Assembly (NCBI GenBank): GCA_002254285.1
Contig: NIUZ01000145.1
Coordinates: 1 to 5,321 of the forward strand
Length of the DNA: 5,321 nt
Direction: 5' to 3'
From: Bacteroidetes bacterium 4572_112
GTDB taxonomy: Bacteria > Bacteroidota > Bacteroidia > Bacteroidales > UBA1556
The translations under genes were made by a program, and so were the position numbers. Positions 1 through 5,296 of the stretch are shown here, one piece after another (the first letter of the stretch is position 1; each line of letters starts with the position of its first letter). Under the pieces are notes generated by a model. It had not been told where the DNA came from. It did not search any database and was given only the letters and a program-made list of their open reading frames with translations.

Positions 1-72
1 GATAGGCAAGAGGGGGAATTAACAGCAGAGATATTTTTTCCAATGGATTTATATGGCGTGTTTTGGTATTAA
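1..72 (+). CDS. 3' end of an unidentified protein (partial)
   Basis: Only frame 1 is open from the left edge. It reads 23 codons and stops at TAA (70-72); the other two forward frames meet stops within the first 20 bases. The visible C-terminus contains GELTAEIFFPMDLYGVFWY, a hydrophobic and aromatic tail with the look of a folded domain edge rather than random translation. A strong hairpin with a T-run follows 44 bases after the stop, as expected for the end of a + strand transcription unit converging on the - strand genes. I do not recognise the family from so short a tail and assign no function. The last codons and the stop lie inside a pair of TTTGGTAT repeats (62-80). Confidence 0.6.
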   Translation, partial: DRQEGELTAEIFFPMDLYGVFWY

Positions 73-115
73 TTTGGTATAAATGTATAATTGTTGTGAT
101 TACTGTATAAAAAAT

Positions 116-147
116 AAAAGCTAAGAACATTGTTCTTAGCTTTTTTT
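116..147 (+). terminator. Rho-independent terminator of the left-edge gene
   Basis: AAAAGCTAAGAACA (116-129) is the exact reverse complement of TGTTCTTAGCTTTT (131-144), and a run of seven T follows at 141-147. In practice the loop would open to about 5 bases (CATTG). The A-run on the left arm means the hairpin could also stop - strand transcripts. It lies 44 bases after the stop of the + strand gene. Confidence 0.85.
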
Positions 148-200
148 GTTAATTTATTAGTGATAAATTATCTGATTCCTCAGTCTGGTTTTTTTTAATA

Positions 201-228
201 AAAACTCAGTTCATTTGAACTGAGTTTT
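201..228 (-). terminator. Hairpin terminator, probably for the - strand tat-side transcript
   Basis: AAAACTCAGTTCA (201-213) pairs perfectly over 13 bp with TGAACTGAGTTTT (216-228), leaving 2 bases between the arms. Read on the - strand, the stem ends in a T5 run and then ATT. Read on the + strand it ends in T4. It can therefore act in both directions. It faces the first terminator across about 55 bases, the usual arrangement between converging genes. It lies 174 bases beyond the stop of the 470-residue gene, a rather long 3' untranslated stretch if it ends that transcript. Confidence 0.7.
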
Positions 229-283
229 ATATTTAGTATTTGCGGTATTTTTTATTTTCGATACCTCAAAGATAGATTTTTAC

Positions 284-351
284 TTAGGTATTTTATGAGA
301 ATATATTAGGTATAAATTAGGTATTGTTGAAAGCGAAAAAAATATACCTAT
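284..351. repeat. Cluster of TTAGGTAT direct repeats with one inverted copy
   Basis: TTAGGTAT occurs exactly at 284-291, 306-313 and 317-324. The copies start 22 and 11 bases apart, about two and one helical turns, so they lie on the same face of the DNA. An inverted copy, ATACCTA, is at 344-350. It gives an 8-bp inverted repeat, TAGGTATA (307-314) with TATACCTA (343-350). A related pair, TTTGGTAT at 62-69 and 73-80, also has 11-base spacing. A looser inverted pair, GGTAT (244-248) and ATACC (261-265), lies between the two groups. The arrangement suggests a protein-binding array, but no adjacent start codon shows what it would control. Confidence 0.5.
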
Positions 352-402
352 TGAGTTAACGGTAGCTGTAATGTTCTAATTATTAATATGATGCGAATAC
401 AA

Positions 403-1815
403 TTATAGCTCTTTAGGTTTTTTGTATCCAAACAGGCCATTCTTAATTATGTAGTTTGAAACGAAACGAGGTGTCTTTTCTTCCCAACCAGCTTCTCCTG
501 TTTTTATCATATTTAATACATCACGGGCAAATATTCCTTGCCATGCTCTATTCATATCTTCCATATCTACAATTTTATCATTATTCAATAAGTGTTGATA
601 TAGGTAGAATATGTTTTCGTCAACATTTAATAGTCGACCAGTTTTGAGCCTTTTGTTTTTTATTAATGGGTAAACGTAAAGCTTTACATTTTTATTAAAT
701 AGTCTTCCAAAGGCTTCTAAAACGCCACCACCAAGATCAGAATAATACTTATCTTGAACAAGGTTTTCGAGGGTTGGTATTCCTATTACTAATCGAAGTT
801 TATTAATGCTAAATTGATTGAAATACTCTGACAGACGATAGAAATAGCTATAATTAGAAATCATCACATTCTGATTCATTCCGTTTAGTATATCTACACG
901 AGCAAGAAAATCTCTTTCATCTAATTCGCCACTAGCCATAAGGTTGCGCATTGTAATCTCGCACAATACTATTGACTTCTCTTTATTATAATCACCTTCA
1001 CGCTTAATCATTCTTATGGCGGTTTTTATCATATCAAAACCAACATAGGTAATAGGGCGGAAGCTTCCTCTGATAGCAACAATATCTTTTTTGTATAACA
1101 TATCTCCAGGACGGTTTAGATTGCCATCCTTATCAAACATTACAGCGTGAGTCATTCCATTTTTAACCATCTGAACGCCAAGTAGTCGATTGTCAACGTA
1201 ATCTAAATCTGGACCTTCCATGCTTACTAAATCTATTTCTATTCGATCAGTATCAAGGTTATCCATCAATGAAATTAAAAATGTATTTGGGGTAGTATGA
1301 TGATGGAAACAAGCATATATAAGGTTTACTCCAAGAGCACCTAATGTATATTGTTGCAAATTGCCATCGTTTTCCAAAAGGTTGAAATGAAGCTTAACTT
1401 CATTGGGTTTAGACCTATCACTTCCTTGGAATCGGATTCCCATCCAACCATGTGGCTTATTGTTTTTGTGATAGTTAAGTGTTTCCACAGTGTCCGCAAA
1501 AGAAAAGAATTTCGTTTCGCAATCTTTACTTTCAGATATTACGTTTAGCAAATCAGTATACTCCTTATGAAGCATTTTTATTACTCTATCTTCAGCAACG
1601 TATCTACCTGGTTTATTTGAATTATAATAGTAGTCGGAAAATGTTTTGTCGTATGCAGAAATACTTTTTGCAACAGTGCCTGATGCACCACCTGCTTGAA
1701 AGAATGCTCTAGCCACTTCTTGGCCACCACCAATTTCAGCAATGCTACCATAAACATTATCAACAATATTTATATGTACAGCTTTTTGCTTTGTTGTTTG
1801 AGTATTATCTTGCAT
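403..1815 (-). CDS. Conserved 470-residue protein of unknown function
   Basis: A full-length protein of a widespread bacterial family that I recognise by its conserved blocks. These are YGSIAEIGGGQEVARAFF then AGGASGTVAKSISAYDK (residues 22-57), HGWMGIRFQ (122-130), EGPDLDYVDNRL then VKNGMTHAVMF (200-227), RGSFRPIT (249-256), MRNLMASGELDERDFLARVD (289-308), ISNYSYFYRL (319-328), GGGVLEAFGRLF (362-373) and KLYVYPL (378-384). As I recall, relatives are labelled TonB-dependent receptor or nicotinate-nucleotide adenylyltransferase. Neither fits: there is no signal peptide, plug or barrel pattern, and no HxGH nucleotidyltransferase motif. The protein looks soluble and cytoplasmic, and its reaction is unknown. 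The start at 1815 puts the first conserved block at its usual distance from the N-terminus; the leader is A/T-rich without a Shine-Dalgarno. It begins 52 bases after the tatC stop, so read-through from the tat genes is plausible. A near-consensus -7 box (TACCTTTA, 1851-1858) could also give it its own promoter. Confidence 0.85.
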   Translation of the reverse strand: MQDNTQTTKQKAVHINIVDNVYGSIAEIGGGQEVARAFFQAGGASGTVAKSISAYDKTFSDYYYNSNKPGRYVAEDRVIKMLHKEYTDLLNVISESKDCETKFFSFADTVETLNYHKNNKPHGWMGIRFQGSDRSKPNEVKLHFNLLENDGNLQQYTLGALGVNLIYACFHHHTTPNTFLISLMDNLDTDRIEIDLVSMEGPDLDYVDNRLLGVQMVKNGMTHAVMFDKDGNLNRPGDMLYKKDIVAIRGSFRPITYVGFDMIKTAIRMIKREGDYNKEKSIVLCEITMRNLMASGELDERDFLARVDILNGMNQNVMISNYSYFYRLSEYFNQFSINKLRLVIGIPTLENLVQDKYYSDLGGGVLEAFGRLFNKNVKLYVYPLIKNKRLKTGRLLNVDENIFYLYQHLLNNDKIVDMEDMNRAWQGIFARDVLNMIKTGEAGWEEKTPRFVSNYIIKNGLFGYKKPKEL

Positions 1816-1867
1816 TTTATTATTTATTAATTAATAAAAATAATGAAAACTAAAGGTATTATACTAA

Positions 1868-2719
1868 TTATAATTCCATGATTTTGTTCTTCTCAACCCG
1901 CTTGGCAATTTTTATACTTATTTCGTAAAGAAAAATTAATGGAAAAGCAACTAATATTTGGCTAAAAATATCTGGTGGTGTAATTAATGCAGATAAAAGG
2001 AAAAAAGCTACAATTGCATGCTTTCTATAAGTTTTTAGAAGAGCAACGGATACAATTCCCATACGAGCAAGAAAATATATTAATACTGGTAATTGAAAAA
2101 CAATTCCTGTGGAAAGTGATATCATAACTACCATACTAATGTATGAGCCTAATCTCAAAGTGTTTTCAATATCAGGACTTAATGTCCATGATACTAAGAA
2201 GTTTACTGCTAAAGGAGCTACAAGGAAGTAACCGAAAGAAATTCCGGATATGAATAAAAAGTTAGTAACAAATACAAAGCCTCTAACACCTTTACGCTCT
2301 TTTATTGACAATGCTGGTCTTATAAAGTACCACATTTCGGTTAATATATATGGCATTGCAACTATAATTCCAGCAACAAAAGAAATCATAAGATTACTTT
2401 TGAATTGTCCTGCCATTTCAAAGTTGTTGAGCTTAAATGTTCCTTGGTTTATATGTAAACTAGGAGCACCTATTAAATCGCCTAATTGACAAAATAGTCT
2501 ATTGGTGATAAAATCGGGGCTTTTGGGTCCAAGTATAACTTGTGTATATACAAAGTCAGTAAAATAAAATGCGACTATTGCAAGAACAAAAACCACTGCA
2601 AAAGAGCGCATCATTGCAAACCTAAGTATATCAAGGTGTTCCCAGAAACTCATGTCTACGTCTTTACGGACTTCGGCTAAGCTTTGGTCGTCAGTCTTAA
2701 TTAATTCGTTGTTACTCAT
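1868..2719 (-). CDS. tatC: Sec-independent protein translocase subunit TatC
   Basis: TatC is the polytopic receptor of the twin-arginine translocase, which recognises RR signal peptides and moves folded proteins across the inner membrane with TatA. The N-terminal SFWEHLDILR (residues 24-33) matches the family's HLxELR region. Six membrane segments lie at about 36-55, 108-128, 147-171, 193-216, 233-247 and 251-267. AMPYILTEMWYFIRPAL then SIKERK (121-143) corresponds to the signal-peptide-binding face, with the conserved Glu at 141. ITPPDIFSQILVAFPLIFLYE (246-266) is the hallmark final motif. At 283 residues it is longer than E. coli TatC (about 258) because of a short N-terminal tail and a first periplasmic loop some 20 residues longer (about 56-107), as in other Bacteroidota. 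The start at 2719 lies 14 bases after the tatA stop; Met23 is a possible but less likely alternative. There is no Shine-Dalgarno. Confidence 0.97.
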   Translation of the reverse strand: MSNNELIKTDDQSLAEVRKDVDMSFWEHLDILRFAMMRSFAVVFVLAIVAFYFTDFVYTQVILGPKSPDFITNRLFCQLGDLIGAPSLHINQGTFKLNNFEMAGQFKSNLMISFVAGIIVAMPYILTEMWYFIRPALSIKERKGVRGFVFVTNFLFISGISFGYFLVAPLAVNFLVSWTLSPDIENTLRLGSYISMVVMISLSTGIVFQLPVLIYFLARMGIVSVALLKTYRKHAIVAFFLLSALITPPDIFSQILVAFPLIFLYEISIKIAKRVEKNKIMEL

Positions 2720-2733
2720 GTAGGTTATGTCTG

Positions 2734-2973
2734 CTATTTTCTTAGTTCGCCAATAGGGTCAATATCTTTAATCTCTTTCTTAATATCACCAGTAGCGTCA
2801 TTAATCTCTTCTTTAATATCTTTTGTTGCATCCTTAAATTCTTTCATGCCTTTTCCAAGTCCACGCATCAATTCAGGAATTTTTTTGCCTCCAAAAAGAA
2901 GAACTACTAATACAAGAACGACCATTATTTCAGATCCTCCAAACATTCCTAATAGTATAGTATTTATAATCAT
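2734..2973 (-). CDS. tatA: Twin-arginine translocase subunit TatA/E
   Basis: TatA/E forms the oligomeric translocation element of the Tat system. At 79 residues it has the standard layout: a short N-terminus, a membrane helix (about 14-28), the hinge FGGKKIPEL (27-35), the amphipathic helix segment MRGLGKGMKEFKDA (36-49) and a charged cytoplasmic tail. The tail holds two near-identical 11-residue units, DATKDIKEEIN (48-58) and DATGDIKKEIK (59-69). It is followed 14 bases later by tatC, so the two form one operon. No separate tatB is present, so this protein probably serves both TatA and TatB roles, as in minimal Tat systems. Met1 is preferred because it gives the usual spacing to the membrane helix; Met10 is possible. 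The leader is A/T-rich, without a Shine-Dalgarno, and sits about 20 bases from a TACCTTTG box. Confidence 0.96.
   Translation of the reverse strand: MIINTILLGMFGGSEIMVVLVLVVLLFGGKKIPELMRGLGKGMKEFKDATKDIKEEINDATGDIKKEIKDIDPIGELRK
2767..2832 (-). repeat. Tandem 33-bp imperfect repeat inside tatA
   Basis: Codons 48-58 (2800-2832) and 59-69 (2767-2799) of tatA encode DATKDIKEEIN and DATGDIKKEIK. By eye, 24 of 33 bases agree, and many of the differences are at third codon positions. This suggests an old in-frame duplication kept by selection on the protein, not a recent slippage event. Confidence 0.75.
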
Positions 2974-2993
2974 AATTTGTATTATTTAGTTGG

Positions 2994-3001
2994 CAAAGGT
3001 A
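2994..3001 (-). promoter_or_regulatory. Putative -7 box of the tatAC promoter
   Basis: The - strand reads TACCTTTG, a full match to the Bacteroidota -7 consensus TAnnTTTG. It lies 20 bases before the tatA start codon, giving a short leader. No clear TTG-type -33 box is seen at the expected distance; that interval is occupied by the inverted repeat at 3003-3033. Confidence 0.45.
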
Positions 3002-3002
3002 A

Positions 3003-3033
3003 GTTTTATTTAACTATTTGTTAGTAATAAAAC
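3003..3033. repeat. Palindrome upstream of tatA (possible operator)
   Basis: GTTTTATT (3003-3010) is the exact reverse complement of AATAAAAC (3026-3033). Inside it, ACTA (3013-3016) pairs with TAGT (3022-3025) around a 5-base loop, leaving a 2-base bulge. It abuts the putative -7 box and covers the -33 zone. There is no T-run after the stem in either direction, so it is a poor intrinsic terminator and fits an operator better. Confidence 0.4.
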
Positions 3034-3048
3034 GATATATAAATTACA

Positions 3049-3162
3049 TTATTTCCCTTTATTTCCGCCGTGTATTTTATATATTAAATAGGCAATTCCT
3101 ATAATAAAATGTGCTGCTACAACAGTTACGATAATATATATTAGTGTATTGTCGCTACCCAT
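3049..3162 (-). CDS. Small single-span membrane protein, 37 residues
   Basis: An ATG at 3160-3162 opens a 37-codon frame ending in TAA at 3049-3051. The protein starts MGSDNTLIYIIVTVVAAHFI and ends YLIYKIHGGNKGK: a short polar N-terminus, one hydrophobic helix (about residues 6-28) and a basic Lys/His-rich tail. By the positive-inside rule the tail should face the cytoplasm. The start lies 2 bases after the stop of the LysM gene, in the A-rich context TAAAAATG, which argues for translational coupling and co-transcription. The compositional pattern is that of a real small membrane protein, and no comparable frame overlaps it. I do not know a named family. A role linked to the envelope protein encoded just upstream is inferred from position only. 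It would be missed by annotation with a length cut-off. Confidence 0.72.
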   Translation of the reverse strand: MGSDNTLIYIIVTVVAAHFIIGIAYLIYKIHGGNKGK

Positions 3163-3164
3163 TT

Positions 3165-5051
3165 TTAGTTTTTCTTTTCAATAAAATAATCATTATATTG
3201 CAAAATATTGGTACTTTTATTTCGATAAATACCTTGTTTAGTTTTTTCGAAATAAATACGATTATTCATTGTGCCGTAATCTAAATCATGCATGCATTCC
3301 GAAAAGTTAATGCCATAATGGTATAGCACATTTCCAAAGTACCACATTATATCATGTCCTATAAAACCTAGTTTTGAAGGAATTCGCTTATATTCATTAT
3401 AGAATTTTAGTTCGTAAGGAATTATAGTGCTGCTATCACTATAATTGATATAATAATCCGATGAATAAGTATATCGTAATGTATTTAGATAGGTTAGCTC
3501 TAGTGTTTTATATTTAGACCACACTTCATTTCTTGCCATTACAATAATATCATAATCAATATCTTTATCCTTGTTTTTCTTATTGCTTAATTGACGAAGG
3601 AAATCACTAATAATAGCTTCATTATCAACTAAATTGATAATAACTGTGGTTTGCTCTGCTGATAAACTATTAAGCATTTTCTCAAGTCCATTATTCTTAT
3701 ATTCAAATAACTCTACCTGCGAGCTATCAATATTAAATTCAGGAAGAAATATGGTGCTATCAATAAGATTATATAAAGCAACTTCGCTTGGTCGCCCAGC
3801 ATGCATTATCACTATTCTTATATTGCTTAGGCTGTCATTCACATATTTAATAATAGCTTTATACTTGCTATCTTTAGATGACCTCATCTCAAAATGTTGA
3901 GTAATTGTGTCCTTTGGTAAATCATTGAGGTTAAATATGTCAACCATTTTTATGGAGTGCTCTTTAATGTTGTTTCTTACAATTTCTGCATTTTTAGAGT
4001 AAAAAGGACCAATTACTATTTCTAAATCCTTAAACTCGTCGAGCTGGCAAATAGAATCGGTTGTTTTTTCGTTAGCTCTAGTGTCCCACACATAAAGTTC
4101 AGCTTTAAATCCTTGCTTTTTAAGACTGTCGATAGCTAGTAACGCACCTTGATAAAATTCAATAAATCGGAAAGAAGGATAATCATCAATCTCTTTAATC
4201 ATATAGTCATTATCAACTCTAATATCCTTCTCTAAATTCGAGAAAAATGGTATTAATAAGCCTATTTTATATGTATGTCTATTGAACTCAATTTGTTGAC
4301 AATTTAATGTAGTATCAGTAATAATAATATCGGCTTCTTTGTGAATAGTGTCAAGAACAACTTCTTGATAATGAGGCATGGTGTCGCTTTTATTTATAAT
4401 AACAGGAACCTTAATAATTAAACCTCTGCGTACTCCTTCGGTAATTAATTCAGGATTAATTTGTTCAAGCTGTTGTTGGTTTAACTTATATTTATTCTCT
4501 AAGCGATAATAGTTGTCAAACCAACCAATTTTGTAATCTACCAAAGAGTCGTATTTCGATTGTGCAATTTCTAATTTCTGATAATCTTTGTTGGGAATTA
4601 ATAACCAATCTCCTGGGTGAATATTTGTTGTTAAGCTAGGGTTATGCTTTTTCAATTCTTCAACTTTTACTTGATAATTAAAAGAAATTCTATATAAAGT
4701 TTCGCCTTTAAGTACCTTATGATAAGTAAAGCCTTCAGGAGCAATAGTATCTTTTGGCATTAAGTTAGTTTTTTTATTTCCCTTTAATATTGGTATTCTT
4801 AATTCTTGACCAATTTGTAATCCTTCAGTTATTTTAGGATTATTTTCTTCAATTTCGCCTATTGAAATACTGTATGCTTTAGAAATAGCATATAAGGTTT
4901 CTCCCTTACGTACATTGTGTATATAGAAATAATTACCCGCAGAATCTTGAACTTTCTCAGTTGAAATTGGGACTTGTGTTGCCTGAGCAAAACTGCCACT
5001 GTATGTAAGTAAAATTAATAGAGTAAGTACTGTTGCTACTATATTTTGCAT
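3165..5051 (-). CDS. Secreted LysM and PBP1-fold peptidoglycan-binding protein
   Basis: A 628-residue exported protein. Residues 1-22 form a Sec signal peptide (hydrophobic core VATVLTLLILLTY, likely cut after SFA). LysM 1 (about 43-87) and LysM 2 (about 109-153) carry the KGETLYxIS signature, N-P before the second helix, and a closing G..L.IP. A third, degenerate LysM (about 169-217) has lost GET (it reads KIGWFDNYYRL) but keeps INPEL and the ending. LysM modules bind N-acetylglucosamine-containing glycans, so the protein should hold to peptidoglycan in the periplasm. Residues about 259-625 look like a type 1 periplasmic-binding fold of the Leu/Ile/Val-receptor kind: KIGLLIPFF (262-270), FYQGALLAIDSLKKQGF (299-315), VIGPFYSKNAEIV (346-358) and GFIGHDIMWYFGNVLYHYG (562-580). 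There are no transporter genes beside it, so a sensory or scaffold role is at least as likely as solute uptake. It lies between guaA and a coupled small membrane gene. Confidence 0.9.
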   Translation of the reverse strand: MQNIVATVLTLLILLTYSGSFAQATQVPISTEKVQDSAGNYFYIHNVRKGETLYAISKAYSISIGEIEENNPKITEGLQIGQELRIPILKGNKKTNLMPKDTIAPEGFTYHKVLKGETLYRISFNYQVKVEELKKHNPSLTTNIHPGDWLLIPNKDYQKLEIAQSKYDSLVDYKIGWFDNYYRLENKYKLNQQQLEQINPELITEGVRRGLIIKVPVIINKSDTMPHYQEVVLDTIHKEADIIITDTTLNCQQIEFNRHTYKIGLLIPFFSNLEKDIRVDNDYMIKEIDDYPSFRFIEFYQGALLAIDSLKKQGFKAELYVWDTRANEKTTDSICQLDEFKDLEIVIGPFYSKNAEIVRNNIKEHSIKMVDIFNLNDLPKDTITQHFEMRSSKDSKYKAIIKYVNDSLSNIRIVIMHAGRPSEVALYNLIDSTIFLPEFNIDSSQVELFEYKNNGLEKMLNSLSAEQTTVIINLVDNEAIISDFLRQLSNKKNKDKDIDYDIIVMARNEVWSKYKTLELTYLNTLRYTYSSDYYINYSDSSTIIPYELKFYNEYKRIPSKLGFIGHDIMWYFGNVLYHYGINFSECMHDLDYGTMNNRIYFEKTKQGIYRNKSTNILQYNDYFIEKKN

Positions 5052-5143
5052 ATATATTTCTTTGTTTGAAAATATGAGTTAATAATATTATTATTTATAA
5101 AAAAATAAATATATAATAATCAATAAAAGTAATAATATTTAAT

Positions 5144-5207
5144 TATATCGAAAATATTGAAAAAAAAGGACAAAATACAATGATGATTTCCTTTTAATCT
5201 CGATATA
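5144..5207 (-). repeat. Nested inverted repeat in the LysM gene leader
   Basis: The outer arms TATATCGA (5144-5151) and TCGATATA (5200-5207) pair perfectly over 8 bp. Inside them, AAAAGGA (5164-5170) pairs with TCCTTTT (5189-5195) around an 18-base loop. On the - strand the inner stem runs into a T-run. It could be a weak attenuator-like structure or a binding site upstream of the LysM gene, or chance in AT-rich DNA. Confidence 0.35.
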
Positions 5208-5251
5208 GTAATAAGATTATATGGTAATTAATAATATACTAAATGCTAAAC

Positions 5252-5274
5252 GCACGAAAGTATAACTTTCGTGC
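5252..5274 (-). terminator. Hairpin terminator after guaA
   Basis: GCACGAAAGT (5252-5261) pairs perfectly with ACTTTCGTGC (5265-5274) around the 3-base loop ATA. It begins 22 bases after the guaA stop in the direction of transcription. On the - strand the stem is followed by GTTTAGCATTT, a modest T-rich stretch, so termination may be incomplete. Confidence 0.7.
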
Positions 5275-5296
5275 ATTTCACAAATATTGATATATT

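Larger units (their letters stand above)
73..402. other. Gene-free convergent intergenic region
   Basis: These 330 bases separate the end of the + strand gene from the end of the - strand 470-residue gene. I see no credible coding frame on either strand. The region holds two strong hairpins (116-147 and 201-228), most of the GGTAT-type repeats (from 73 to 351), and one -7-like box on the - strand (TATCTTTG, 267-274) without a recognisable -33 partner. Confidence 0.7.
5052..5296. other. AT-rich leader between guaA and the LysM gene
   Basis: This 245-base stretch has no credible coding frame. It contains the guaA hairpin terminator (5252-5274), a nested inverted repeat (5144-5207) and a very AT-rich segment (about 5080-5145). 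The promoter of the LysM gene should lie between the terminator and 5051. I found no full TAnnTTTG box on the - strand; only weak TAnnTTTA-like matches occur in the AT-rich part and they are not informative. Confidence 0.6.

Noticed and set aside
116..228. Two hairpins as the start of a CRISPR-like or invertible array
   Set aside because: The two stems are unrelated in sequence, there is no regular spacer pattern, and they fit terminators of converging genes.
456..647. Open frame of 63 codons on the + strand
   Set aside because: It lies wholly antisense to the conserved 470-residue gene and shows no domain features.
1351..1766. Three open frames, two on the + strand and one on the - strand
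   Set aside because: All overlap the conserved N-terminal half of the 470-residue gene in other frames, and their translations look like shadows of that gene.
2250..2489. Open frame of 79 codons antisense to tatC
   Set aside because: TatC is unambiguous on the other strand; the antisense translation has no recognisable features.
3634..3900. Open frame of 88 codons antisense to the LysM/PBP1 gene
   Set aside because: Its hydrophobic stretches mirror the AT-rich antisense of the PBP1-fold domain; no independent support.
4986..5051. Tat-dependent export of the LysM protein through the neighbouring translocase
   Set aside because: Its signal peptide has no twin arginine (the N-terminus reads MQNIVATV), so it should use Sec.
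5168..5178. - strand TATTTTG as a -7 box for the LysM gene
   Set aside because: It has one base too few between TA and TTTG, and no TTG-type partner at a suitable distance.
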